A stretch of 54,030 bases of DNA from NCBI GenBank assembly GCA_041854955.1, contig JBHADF010000028.1:1-54030 (forward strand), read 5' to 3'. Below the pieces are notes generated by a model. The model was given only the letters and a program-made list of their open reading frames with translations. It did not search any database and was not told the origin of the DNA. How positions within the stretch are numbered: position 1 is the stretch's first letter; every line of letters starts with the position of its first letter. The position numbers and the translations under genes are program-made. Source of the stretch: CAMENZ01 sp041854955 (lineage in GTDB: Bacteria > Bacillota > Clostridia > Peptostreptococcales > Anaerovoracaceae). This document shows positions 1 to 7,924 of the stretch, piece after piece.

Positions 1-2
1 GA

Positions 3-464
3 GATGATTTTACCAAGGGTAAAACCTATTATTATAAGGTAAGGGGCGTAAAGGAAATAGACGGCAATCTCTATTATACCAAGTGGTCCAACAAGGTATG
101 GAGAAGCATTAAGGAGGGAGAAGCCTCTGTAAACCCGGCTATTTCGGGAATAGAGGAGACCACCGTAAGCGTTAAATCGGTAAGAGTGAAACTGCCCAAC
201 GGAAAGAAGGGCATTAAGCTTATCTGGGAAAAAAGCCCAGGCTACAAAGTGGACTATTTTGAGATTTTCCGCTCTAAAAAAGCTAACAGCGGCTATGGAA
301 AAACCCCTTATGCAAAAACCTCTGACGGAAAGAAACACACATATTTGAATTCCAAGGGGCTTGCGTCAGGCCACACCTATTATTACAAGGTAAGAGGGGT
401 CAGAGAGATAGATGGCGTTAAATACTATACGGAGTGGTCAAACAAGGCTAAAAGAAGCGTTTAA
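3..464 (+). CDS. C-terminal part of a secreted protein with Fn3-like repeats (5' end outside window)
   Basis: The reading frame is open from the first bases to the TAA at 462-464, so this is the 3' end of a larger gene and any start inside the window (for example GTG at 186) is probably internal. Two copies of a repeat are visible: YYYKVRGVKEIDG followed by a Tyr-Tyr-Thr-x-Trp-Ser-Asn end near residues 10-32, and YYYKVRGVREIDG followed by the same end near residues 125-150. Between them lie LIWEKSPGYKVDYFEIFRS-type strands of a fibronectin type III-like beta sandwich. Such repeats end many clostridial cell-surface or secreted proteins. Function is unknown; adhesion or wall association is only inference. 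No sortase motif follows the last repeat. No terminator is obvious directly after it. Confidence 0.75.
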   Translation, partial: DDFTKGKTYYYKVRGVKEIDGNLYYTKWSNKVWRSIKEGEASVNPAISGIEETTVSVKSVRVKLPNGKKGIKLIWEKSPGYKVDYFEIFRSKKANSGYGKTPYAKTSDGKKHTYLNSKGLASGHTYYYKVRGVREIDGVKYYTEWSNKAKRSV

Positions 465-530
465 GAACATATAAGTGATGTTAATTGTCGGAATTATCGA
501 CGATCAAATAATTAAAAAAGGAGAAATAAA

Positions 531-736
531 ACGGGCGTATTCGATTTACTTAAGAAGGCAACCATGGGTGCCACCGATGAGGAAAACAGAGAAAACAAGG
601 CAAAGATGTATCCTGCCGGTTTAATCCGGTTACTTACGAGCCGGGCATAGGAAAAGGTGCAAAATACAGCGTTTCCATCATCCAATCCTCAGCTGAAGTG
701 GCTGAATTCCGCAATTTCTTTAAACAGGGATTGTAA
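531..736 (+). pseudogene. Small broken gene (lost start codon and one-base frameshift)
   Basis: A ribosome binding site (GGAG, 520-523) is followed seven bases later by ACG where ATG is expected. The downstream frame reads as an acidic/basic small protein beginning (M)GVFDLLKKATMGATDEE. At about 618-622 the run GGTTTA lacks one T; restoring it joins the first frame to a second one that continues FNPVTYEPGIGKGAK and ends FRNFFKQGL at the TAA 734-736. The repaired product would be about 68 residues. I do not recognise the family. Its N-terminus resembles those of the proteins starting at 25385 and 35688. Sequencing error could explain the frameshift but not the start codon as well. Confidence 0.6.
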
Positions 737-774
737 ATAAAGGAATAAATAATAGAAAAAATTCATTTAACCCC

Positions 775-803
775 TTGAAAAAAATCTAAAAAGCTGGTAT
801 TAT
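775..803 (+). promoter_or_regulatory. Sigma-A type promoter of the tRNA gene
   Basis: TTGAAA at 775-780 and TATTAT at 798-803 are separated by exactly 17 bases and end 22 bases before the mature tRNA 5' end, as expected for a stable-RNA promoter. Confidence 0.75.
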
Positions 804-825
804 ATCCCTTGTGGTAAAAAACCGC

Positions 826-902
826 CGGGATGTGGCTCAGTTTGGTAGAGCACTTCGTTAGGGACGAAGGGGTCGCAGGTTCAAATCCTGTCATTCCGAC
901 CA
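826..902 (+). tRNA. tRNA-Pro, anticodon AGG
   Basis: A complete cloverleaf folds by eye. The acceptor stem is CGGGATG (826-832) with CATTCCG (892-898), including one G-U pair; the D arm is GCTC/GAGC. The anticodon stem CTTCG/CGAAG encloses the seven-base loop TTAGGGA (858-864), placing AGG at 860-862. The T arm is GCAGG-TTCAAAT-CCTGT, and A73 plus an encoded CCA follow (899-902). The C1-G72 pair and A73 fit bacterial proline tRNA identity. AGG reads CCU and, if A34 is deaminated to inosine, also CCC and CCA. Bacterial proline tRNAs usually carry TGG, GGG or CGG, so A34 is unusual. Confidence 0.92.
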
Positions 903-907
903 ATAGC

Positions 908-938
908 AAAAAAGACACCTTAAAGGGTGTCTTTTTTG
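908..938. terminator. Bidirectional intrinsic terminator
   Basis: GACACC (914-919) pairs with GGTGTC (926-931). The stem is flanked by an A-run on the left and a T-run on the right, so it can end both the tRNA transcript (+) and the radical SAM gene (-), whose stop codon lies inside the loop. Confidence 0.85.
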
Positions 939-1870
939 CTATCCTTTCCAAATCTTTTACCCTGCCAGCTATCCAGCAGATTCAAGCGGTCATCGATACC
1001 GTTTAAAATGGTCCTTTTGTTGAAACTCCACACGGGACTTATGAGTATGGAGCGGGGAGCATCGCCCGTAAGCCGATGTATGGTCACCTGTGGCGGAATG
1101 ATTTCCAAGCAGCTGACCACCAAGTTAACGTATTCTTCTATGGATTGAAAGGGCACATAATCCTTGTAAAGATGCTCCATGGGAGAGCCCTTCACCACAT
1201 TGAGCAGATGCAGCTTCATACCGAACAGGTCCGGCATCTCAGCCACATGCTTCACCGACTGAAGCATCATCTCAGGGGTTTCACCGGGAAGGCCTAAAAT
1301 CAGATGGACCACAGCCTTTATGTTTCGAGCCTGAAGCCTTTCCATGGCAATGTGGAAAACATCAAGGGAGTAGCATCTGTTTATAAGCTCTGCCGTGTTT
1401 TCGTGGATGGTTTGAAGGCCCAGCTCAACCCAGAGAAAGTGTTCCCTGTTAATTTCCTCCAACAGATCCAAAACCTCATCGGAAAGACAGTCGGGACGAG
1501 TGCCGATGACTAAGCCTTCCACCAGAGGGTCCCTCAGCACAGCATAATATTTTTCCCTCAGTTCGCTGACGGGAGCATAGGTGTTGGTATGATTCTGAAA
1601 ATAGGCCAGATATTTTGCCTTCGGCCATTTCCTTTTGAAAAGCTCAATTTGATCTTCAATGTGGGAGCTGAATTCGCCGCTGCCCGTGTCGGAGCAAAAT
1701 ATACAACCGCCATAGCCTTTGCTGCCGTCTCTGTTGGGGCATGTAAACCCGCCGTCTATGGCCAGTTTTATAGTTTTTTCGCCGAAATGCTCCTTTAGGT
1801 ATCGACTTATGGAATTATATCTTTTCTCACCGAAAAGATTCTTCAAATCTTCACTAAATACTTTAGACAT
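920..1870 (-). CDS. TIGR01212 (YhcC/YtqA-like) radical SAM protein
   Basis: A 316-residue radical SAM enzyme of the YhcC/YtqA family. The cluster-binding cysteines are Cys44, Cys56 and Cys59 (spacing CX11CX2C), the expanded first gap typical of this family and different from the classical CX3CX2C. Further family segments include AYFQNHTNTYAP (near residue 90), GTRPDCLSDEVLDLL (near 125), the WVELGLQT strand and LILGLPGET. The enzyme should bind a [4Fe-4S] cluster and S-adenosylmethionine in the cytosol; the substrate is not known to me with certainty, and a role in tRNA or sulfur chemistry has been suggested for relatives. Start chosen at ATG 1870 behind an AAAGGA site. It is a single-gene unit that converges on the tRNA gene and shares its terminator. 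Confidence 0.9.
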   Translation of the reverse strand: MSKVFSEDLKNLFGEKRYNSISRYLKEHFGEKTIKLAIDGGFTCPNRDGSKGYGGCIFCSDTGSGEFSSHIEDQIELFKRKWPKAKYLAYFQNHTNTYAPVSELREKYYAVLRDPLVEGLVIGTRPDCLSDEVLDLLEEINREHFLWVELGLQTIHENTAELINRCYSLDVFHIAMERLQARNIKAVVHLILGLPGETPEMMLQSVKHVAEMPDLFGMKLHLLNVVKGSPMEHLYKDYVPFQSIEEYVNLVVSCLEIIPPQVTIHRLTGDAPRSILISPVWSFNKRTILNGIDDRLNLLDSWQGKRFGKDSKKDTL

Positions 1871-1958
1871 TTTGTGTTTTTTCCTTTATCAAAAAGCGGA
1901 TTTATGGTATAATATTCAATGAATTTTTGTATATAAAATCCTTTGAATATCTAAGTAT

Positions 1959-1987
1959 AATCTATATCAGACGAGGACTTTTGTCAA
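1959..1987 (-). promoter_or_regulatory. Candidate promoter of the radical SAM gene
   Basis: On the minus strand a perfect TTGACA (1987-1982) is followed, after 17 bases, by TAGATT (1964-1959). The -10 is imperfect. It lies about 90 bases upstream of the radical SAM start codon, in the gap shared with queH. Confidence 0.4.
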
Positions 1988-2007
1988 AGGAAGAATAGGG
2001 AAAAATT

Positions 2008-2667
2008 ATGGAAAAGAAAAATTTAGGCTGCGATACAAATTTACATTGTCAAGCCGCAGATTGGAAGCACATAGACCTGAGGAAGGAAACCGCTGCCGAG
2101 AAAAGAAGCGTGCTGCTCCACTCCTGCTGCGGGCCTTGCAGCACCTCCTGCATAGAGAGACTAATTCAGGATTTCAAGGTAACGATTTTCTTCTATAATC
2201 CCAACATTACCGATAGAGAAGAATATGAGCTGAGGAAAATGAATCAGCTGAAATTTCTGTCGGAATACAATTTAACTCTGCCGGAGGATGAGCAGGTGTC
2301 CTTCATCGAAGGGGAATATATCCCGGAGGATTTCTTTGAGGCCTGCAGTCAATACAGCGAGGAGCCGGAGGGTGGAAGACGCTGCACGGAGTGCTTTAAG
2401 CTCAGGCTGGGCAGAACGGCTCAGGTAGCTGAAAAAGGCGGATTTCAAAGCTTTGGAACCACCTTATCCGTCAGCCCTCACAAAAACTATATGCTGATTT
2501 CAGCCATAGGCACGGAATTGGCAAAGGCCTACGGCGTTGAATTCCTGGATATGGACTTTAAGAAAAAAGCCGGAACCCAAAGGAGCATCCAGCTTTCCAA
2601 GGAATACAATCTCTACAGACAGAACTATTGCGGCTGCCAATATTCAAAACGGGGACCGGAAAAATAG
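2008..2667 (+). CDS. queH: Epoxyqueuosine reductase QueH
   Basis: This 219-residue protein matches QueH (former DUF208), the iron-sulfur enzyme that reduces epoxyqueuosine to queuosine at the wobble base of GUN-decoding tRNAs. It is the non-homologous replacement for cobalamin-dependent QueG. The signature cysteines are present: HSCCGPCSTS (residues 38-47), GGRRCTECFKLRL (near 123-135) and NYCGCQYS near the C-terminus. The DMDFKKKAG...RSIQLSKEYNLYRQ segment is also typical. An N-terminal stretch of about 35 residues precedes the conserved core, slightly longer than usual. It begins a forward gene run; asnA starts 31 bases downstream. No other queuosine genes (queA, tgt) are in the window. Confidence 0.92.
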   Translation: MEKKNLGCDTNLHCQAADWKHIDLRKETAAEKRSVLLHSCCGPCSTSCIERLIQDFKVTIFFYNPNITDREEYELRKMNQLKFLSEYNLTLPEDEQVSFIEGEYIPEDFFEACSQYSEEPEGGRRCTECFKLRLGRTAQVAEKGGFQSFGTTLSVSPHKNYMLISAIGTELAKAYGVEFLDMDFKKKAGTQRSIQLSKEYNLYRQNYCGCQYSKRGPEK

Positions 2668-2698
2668 AAATATATATAAACGGATTTTAGGAGACAAG

Positions 2699-3712
2699 AT
2701 GAGAGAAAATTTAATTTTACCAAAGGATTACGAATCACCCATAGACTTGATGGAAAGTCAGAGAGCCATAAAAAAAATCAAGGATTATTTTCAGCAGGAA
2801 TTGGCCTATGGCTTAAACCTGAGGAGAGTCAGCGCTCCCCTTTTTGTAGACCCGGCAACAGGACTCAACGATAACCTGAGCGGTACGGAAAGAAGAGTAG
2901 ACTTCACCTTAAAGGATATAAACGGCTTAAGAGTAGAAGTGGTTCAGTCCTTGGCCAAATGGAAGAGAATGGCCCTGGGGAAATATGAAATCTCCCCCGG
3001 TAACGGCATATACACAGATATGAACGCCATAAGAAGGGATGAGGATTTAGACAACCTTCACTCCATATATGTGGACCAGTGGGACTGGGAAAAGGTAATC
3101 ACAAAGGAGCAGAGAACTGAAGCCTATCTCAAGGAGATAGTGACAACCATATACAATGCAGTTAAAAACTTAGGGGACTATGTAAACAGACTTTACAGAG
3201 ATATAAGGACAGAAATACCCAACGAGATATTCTTTATAACTACCCAGGAGCTGGAGGATATGTATCCCAACCTGACTCCCAAGGAGAGAGAAGATGCTAT
3301 CACCAAGGAAAAGGGAGCCGTCTTTATTATGAAAATAGGCGGGCTGTTGAAATCAGGTCAGCCCCACGACGGAAGGTCCCCCGACTACGATGACTGGGAG
3401 CTTAATGGCGATATAATTCTTTGGAATGAAATTTTGGATAGGTCCTTCGAGATTTCCTCCATGGGAATAAGAGTAGATGCGGATGCTATGAGAAGACAGC
3501 TGGAGCTTTCAGGCTGCTCCGACAGAGCTGAGCTTGAATTCCAAAAGGCTATTTTAGAAGATAGATTGCCCTACACCGTTGGCGGCGGAATCGGCCAGTC
3601 CAGATTGTGTATGTTTTTCCTGAGGAAAGCCCATATCGGCGAGGTACAGGTATCTGTTTGGCCACAGGAAATGATAGATATTTGCGAGGAGCATAACATT
3701 CACCTCCTCTAA
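2699..3712 (+). CDS. asnA: Aspartate-ammonia ligase (asparagine synthetase A)
   Basis: AsnA makes asparagine from aspartate, ammonia and ATP, releasing AMP and pyrophosphate, and shares a class II aminoacyl-tRNA synthetase-like fold. The 337-residue product is close to the roughly 330 residues of the E. coli enzyme. Recognisable segments are VSAPLFVDPATGLNDNLSG, VEVVQSLAKWKRMAL, GIYTDMNAIRRDE, SIYVDQWDWEKVI and the C-terminal LPYTVGGGIGQSRLCMF. Start chosen at ATG 2699 because AGGAG sits at 2688-2692 and family homology begins there; the frame is open further upstream (to 2537), but that part only overlaps queH. It uses ammonia rather than glutamine, which fits the apparent ammonia preference of the purine operon in this window. 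Confidence 0.95.
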   Translation: MRENLILPKDYESPIDLMESQRAIKKIKDYFQQELAYGLNLRRVSAPLFVDPATGLNDNLSGTERRVDFTLKDINGLRVEVVQSLAKWKRMALGKYEISPGNGIYTDMNAIRRDEDLDNLHSIYVDQWDWEKVITKEQRTEAYLKEIVTTIYNAVKNLGDYVNRLYRDIRTEIPNEIFFITTQELEDMYPNLTPKEREDAITKEKGAVFIMKIGGLLKSGQPHDGRSPDYDDWELNGDIILWNEILDRSFEISSMGIRVDADAMRRQLELSGCSDRAELEFQKAILEDRLPYTVGGGIGQSRLCMFFLRKAHIGEVQVSVWPQEMIDICEEHNIHLL

Positions 3713-3727
3713 GAGAAAGGAACTGCT

Positions 3728-5731
3728 ATGCGGTATGCTGATGTAGTATTGGAAAACAAGAGCAAACATATAGACAACTATTTTACATACCGCAGTGGAA
3801 ATTTGGATTTAGAAATCGGATCCAAGGTGAGGGCCCCATTTGTAACAAAAGAGAAGACAGGATATGTATTTGCATTATCCGATGAGACTTCGGTGCCTGA
3901 GGATAAGCTGAAGGATATTATATCCGTGGACAAGGCCGAATCCTTAAACAGCGAAATGGTAAGTACCTGTATTTGGATGAAGAAAAAGTACGGCATAAAG
4001 TACTATGATGCGGTGCGTTGCTTTATCCCCCCGGGAAAGTCAGCCAAAGATGGCAGGAAGAAAAACCCTTATGAGGATTTTGAAGGAGCTTATACTGAGC
4101 CGGAGGCCTTGACCGAAGAACAGGAAGAGGCTCTTGGAAAAATACAGGAGGCCTTGGAGGACGGGTCGCCGGAAATATTTCTGATACACGGAGTGACGGC
4201 CAGCGGTAAAACCCAGGTCTACATGGAAGCCATAGAAAAAACTATGGAGCTGGGGAAGACAGCCATCATGCTGGTCCCGGAAATTTCCCTTACAAACCAG
4301 GTTATACAGAGATTTATAGGAAAATTCGGAAAGGATAAGGTTGCAGTCCTACACAGCAAGCTTACCCAAAGAGAAAGATATGACGAGTGGGAGAGGCTCA
4401 GGACGGGGAAAGCCAAAATTGTGGTGGGCGCCCGTATGGGAGTCTTCGCCCCTTTGGAGAACATCGGTCTCATAATTTTGGATGAGGAGCACGAAGCCAC
4501 CTACAAGGCGGATATGACCCCAAAATACGATACGGTGGAGGTGGCTGCAAAACGGGCACAGCACTACGGTGCAGCCTTGCTTTTAGGAAGCGCCACACCA
4601 TCAGTCATTTCCTATCAAAGGTTCAGAGACGGCATATACAACCTGATAGAGCTAAAGGAGAGATATAACAAAACGCCTTTGCCACGGGTGGATTTGGTAG
4701 ATATGAGAGCAGAGCTCCGCAGCGGAAACACCTCCATATTCAGCGGTGAACTGCATAAGGCTATAGAAAAGGCATTGGAAAATAAGGAGCAGGTAATTTT
4801 GCTACAAAACAGACGAGGCTATTCCAATTTTATTTCCTGTCGGGAATGCGGCCATGTAGTAAAATGTCCGGAATGTGAGATTTCCATGACCTATCATAAA
4901 AGCAAGGAAGCCTTGGTCTGCCACTACTGTGGTAAGGTTCAGCCGGTGCCTAAAAAATGCCCTGAGTGCGGCAGCGGATATATAAAATATTTCGGCATAG
5001 GCACAGAGCAGGTAGAGGAAATGATCCAAACCCTTTTTCCCGACGCAAAGGTGGAAAGACTGGATTTGGATGCTGTCAAGAACAGAAAGACCTTAGACGG
5101 CATACTGGGACGCTTTGCAAAGGGCAAGACGGATATTCTCGTAGGTACACAGCTGGTGGCAAAGGGCCTGGACTTTAAAAACGTCAGCTTAGTGGGAGTA
5201 ATATCCGCCGATACCACCTTGAATATACCCGACTATCGCTCTCAAGAAAGAACCTTTCAGCTTATAACACAAGTGGCAGGACGGGCAGGAAGAGGCAGTT
5301 CTCAGGGACGGGTAATAGTTCAAACCTATGAACCTGACAACTATGCCTTAAAGGCGGCACAAAACCACAATTACAGCGGATTCTTTTCCGCTGAGAGCCA
5401 TGTGAGGCAGCTACTTGAATATCCACCCTACGGGGATATCATAACAGCTTCCTTTACATCCGATGTGGAGAAGGACTCCATAGACGGAGCTATGCGTTGC
5501 AAAGCATATATGGAAGTCTGTTTAGGCGACGAGGCAAAACAGAGAATCCTGTCCCCCAAAATTTCCCTGGGGTATAAAGAAAAGGAAAGCTATAGGTACT
5601 ATATCCTGCTGAAATGCCCTAAAGGGGAGAGAAACAGATATGTATACTATTTAGACAGTTTCGAGGAAATAATCATAAGGGATAAGCTTAACTGTAATCT
5701 CATTATAGACGTGAATCCCTACAGCATATAG
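3728..5731 (+). CDS. priA: Primosomal protein N' (replication restart helicase PriA)
   Basis: PriA is the DEAH-type 3'-5' helicase that reloads the replisome at stalled forks. Visible in order: an N-terminal 3' DNA-binding domain (about residues 1-100), Walker A GVTASGKT (154-161), DEEH (about 252-255), and an eight-cysteine zinc module (Cys371, 374, 380, 383, 398, 401, 411, 414). Helicase motifs V and VI follow (GTQLVAKGLDF, TQVAGRAGR). At 667 residues it is short; E. coli PriA is 732. The missing part is the winged-helix domain that normally separates the 3' DNA-binding domain from the helicase core: only a charged linker (about residues 104-128) is present. It lies 15 bases after asnA and 14 before def, so it is probably cotranscribed with both. 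Confidence 0.96.
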   Translation: MRYADVVLENKSKHIDNYFTYRSGNLDLEIGSKVRAPFVTKEKTGYVFALSDETSVPEDKLKDIISVDKAESLNSEMVSTCIWMKKKYGIKYYDAVRCFIPPGKSAKDGRKKNPYEDFEGAYTEPEALTEEQEEALGKIQEALEDGSPEIFLIHGVTASGKTQVYMEAIEKTMELGKTAIMLVPEISLTNQVIQRFIGKFGKDKVAVLHSKLTQRERYDEWERLRTGKAKIVVGARMGVFAPLENIGLIILDEEHEATYKADMTPKYDTVEVAAKRAQHYGAALLLGSATPSVISYQRFRDGIYNLIELKERYNKTPLPRVDLVDMRAELRSGNTSIFSGELHKAIEKALENKEQVILLQNRRGYSNFISCRECGHVVKCPECEISMTYHKSKEALVCHYCGKVQPVPKKCPECGSGYIKYFGIGTEQVEEMIQTLFPDAKVERLDLDAVKNRKTLDGILGRFAKGKTDILVGTQLVAKGLDFKNVSLVGVISADTTLNIPDYRSQERTFQLITQVAGRAGRGSSQGRVIVQTYEPDNYALKAAQNHNYSGFFSAESHVRQLLEYPPYGDIITASFTSDVEKDSIDGAMRCKAYMEVCLGDEAKQRILSPKISLGYKEKESYRYYILLKCPKGERNRYVYYLDSFEEIIIRDKLNCNLIIDVNPYSI

Positions 5732-5745
5732 AAAGAGGAAAAAAT

Positions 5746-6231
5746 ATGGCAATAAGAAATGTAGTCGTCGAAGGTGACGAAATTTTAAGAAAAGAGTGCA
5801 GAGAAGTCAAGGAGATAAGCCCCAGAATAAGGGAAACCCTGGCAGACATGCTGGAAACTATGGAAGATGCCGGCGGTGTAGGAATAGCAGCACCTCAGGT
5901 GGGCGTAATGAGGAGAATGTTCATAGCCGCCCCTGAGCCGGAAAGGATATACTACATGATAAACCCTGTCATCTTGGAGGAACAGGGAAGTCAGATAGGA
6001 GATGAAGGCTGTCTCAGCGTTCCCGGCATGATAGGAACCGTGGAAAGACCTCAGTATATCAAGATGGAGGCCATGGACTTGGATGGAAACAAACAGATTT
6101 ACGAATTTGAGGATTTTGATGCCCGTGTCATGTGCCATGAATACGACCATCTGAAGGGCGTACTCTATACGGATAAAGCTACGGATGTGAGAGAAGCAAT
6201 ATACGAGGAAGAATTAGAAGAAGAGCTTTAA
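5746..6231 (+). CDS. def: Peptide deformylase
   Basis: Def removes the N-formyl group from nascent proteins. All three family motifs are intact in 161 residues: GVGIAAPQVG (44-53), EGCLSVPG (87-94, Cys89 a metal ligand) and HEYDH (131-135, both His as metal ligands and Glu132 as catalytic base). The acidic C-terminal tail (EEELEEEL) is common in Firmicutes enzymes. The gene sits between priA and fmt, the standard order; deformylase and formyltransferase act at opposite ends of the same cycle. Confidence 0.97.
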   Translation: MAIRNVVVEGDEILRKECREVKEISPRIRETLADMLETMEDAGGVGIAAPQVGVMRRMFIAAPEPERIYYMINPVILEEQGSQIGDEGCLSVPGMIGTVERPQYIKMEAMDLDGNKQIYEFEDFDARVMCHEYDHLKGVLYTDKATDVREAIYEEELEEEL

Positions 6232-6251
6232 GCAGAAACGAGGTGAAGGCA

Positions 6252-7193
6252 ATGAGGATTGTTTTCATGGGGACACCGGATTTTGCCGTGTGCTCCCTGG
6301 AAGAGCTTTTAAAAAGCCCACACCAAGTGGGGCTGGTCATAACACAGCCTGACAAGGCTAAGGATAGAGGCAAAAAGGTTCTACCTCCTCCAGTGAAGGA
6401 GAGAGCTGAAGCTGCCGGCATAAAAGTATTACAGCCTATAAAGATAAGGGATGATGAAGAGGTTTTTCGGGAGTTGGAGGAATATGCTCCCGATATAATC
6501 GTAGTTGTAGCCTACGGGCAGATAATCCCAAAGAAAATTTTGGAGCTTCCCAGGTATGGCTGTATAAATGTACATGGCTCTCTATTGCCGAAGCTTAGAG
6601 GAGCTGCCCCCATACAGATGGCCATTGTTTCAGGAGAAAAGGAAACGGGGATCACCATAATGCAGATGGGTGAAGGCCTGGATACAGGGGACATGCTCAC
6701 TAAAGATAGGGTTGAAATAGGGAATATGAACTTCCGAGAGCTCCACGACTGCCTGGCTCAGATGGGAGGCAGGCTGCTGGTAAAGACCCTTGAGCTTATA
6801 GAAAAGGGAGAAGTGGTACCTGAACCTCAAAAGGATGAGGAAGCCACCTACGCCGGACTCATAAGAAAACAGGACGGGGCCATAGACTTTAACAGGACAG
6901 CCCAGGAGGTGGAACGGCTCATAAGAGGCTTTGATCCTTGGCCGGGAGCCTTTTGCACCTATAAGGATAAGGTGATGAAGCTTTGGAAAGCTCAGGCTGT
7001 AAGCACCGATAAAGAGGAAAAGCCGGGAACAATTACAAGCGTTGACCATAAAGGAGTTATTGTAACCTGCGGCACAGACTCATTACTGGTTACGGAAATA
7101 CAAATGCCCGGAAAGAAAAGAGTAACTGTAGAAGAATACCTTAAGGGAAATAAAATAGAAAAGGGAGAGGTGTTGAATAATGTTTTATTATGA
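6252..7193 (+). CDS. fmt: Methionyl-tRNA formyltransferase
   Basis: Fmt formylates Met-tRNA(fMet) using 10-formyl-tetrahydrofolate. The N-terminus MRIVFMGTPDFAV and the catalytic segment HGSLLPKLRGAAPIQ (about 108-122) are diagnostic. A Gly-Asp substrate loop (MQMGEGLDTGDML) and a C-terminal OB-like domain follow. I choose ATG 6252, giving 313 residues, because GAGGTG lies about seven bases upstream and homology starts at MRIVF; an in-frame GTG at 6243 would overlap that ribosome binding site. The stop codon overlaps the next gene by 14 bases, so the two are translationally linked. Confidence 0.96.
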   Translation: MRIVFMGTPDFAVCSLEELLKSPHQVGLVITQPDKAKDRGKKVLPPPVKERAEAAGIKVLQPIKIRDDEEVFRELEEYAPDIIVVVAYGQIIPKKILELPRYGCINVHGSLLPKLRGAAPIQMAIVSGEKETGITIMQMGEGLDTGDMLTKDRVEIGNMNFRELHDCLAQMGGRLLVKTLELIEKGEVVPEPQKDEEATYAGLIRKQDGAIDFNRTAQEVERLIRGFDPWPGAFCTYKDKVMKLWKAQAVSTDKEEKPGTITSVDHKGVIVTCGTDSLLVTEIQMPGKKRVTVEEYLKGNKIEKGEVLNNVLL

Positions 7194-7878
7194 TTGGACT
7201 ATGATAATATTAGTGCCGGCCATCTTGTTTACCTTTGTGGCACAAGCCATGGTAAAGGGCAGCTTTGATAAGTATTCAAGAATAAGAAATGCCCAAAATA
7301 TGACGGGACAGGAAGCGGCCAGAAAAATGCTGGACGCCAACGGACTCTCCGACGTGAGAATTCAGAGAGTGGCAGGAAAGCTTACAGACCACTATAATCC
7401 TAAGAACAGAACCTTAGGCCTGTCGGAGACCGTCTACGATGTGTCCTCCGTGGCAGCCGTAGGTGTGGCCTGCCATGAGGTGGGACACGCCATCCAGCAT
7501 GCAGAAGGCTACCAGCCCCTTGTGCTGAGAAACAGCATAGTTCCTGTAGTCAATATAGCTTCTGTACTTAGCTGGCCTATGGCAATAGCGGGAATACTTC
7601 TCCTTTCATATAACGGACAGATAGGAAATTTGGTATTTACCATAGCAGTTTTGGCTTTTTGCGGAGTAATCGCATTTCACCTGGTAACCCTGCCCGTAGA
7701 ACTGAATGCCAGCGGAAGAGCCTTGAGACAGATAATGGATTTAGGGCTGTTGACAAGGGAAGAAAAGTCGGGAGCACAGAAGGTTCTCAGAGCGGCAGCC
7801 ATGACATATATAGCTGCTTTGGCAACTGCAGTGGCTAACCTGATAAGAATTCTTGTTTTGAAGAATTCCAGAGATTAG
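7180..7878 (+). CDS. Membrane zinc metallopeptidase (YugP-like, Zn_peptidase_2)
   Basis: A 232-residue integral membrane protein of the YugP family (PF04298). One transmembrane segment lies at the N-terminus (about residues 5-22). The zinc motif HEVGH is at 99-103 inside ACHEVGHAIQHAEGY. Two or three further hydrophobic segments lie between about 120 and 170 and near the C-terminus. The conserved LPVELNASGRAL segment after the membrane part is typical and probably supplies the third zinc ligand. The substrate is not known. It overlaps fmt by 14 bases; this neighbourhood is recurrent in Clostridia, which suggests a housekeeping membrane role, but that is inference. Confidence 0.88.
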   Translation: MFYYDWTMIILVPAILFTFVAQAMVKGSFDKYSRIRNAQNMTGQEAARKMLDANGLSDVRIQRVAGKLTDHYNPKNRTLGLSETVYDVSSVAAVGVACHEVGHAIQHAEGYQPLVLRNSIVPVVNIASVLSWPMAIAGILLLSYNGQIGNLVFTIAVLAFCGVIAFHLVTLPVELNASGRALRQIMDLGLLTREEKSGAQKVLRAAAMTYIAALATAVANLIRILVLKNSRD

Positions 7879-7924
7879 AAATAATCCTTTATAGGCTTCA
7901 TCAGAGGGACAGGACGGATATGAG

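Noticed and set aside
763..951. Minus-strand frame containing VGMTGFEPATPSSLTK
   Set aside because: It is the antisense of the tRNA-Pro and flanking terminator; this peptide is a well-known false translation of tRNA genes.
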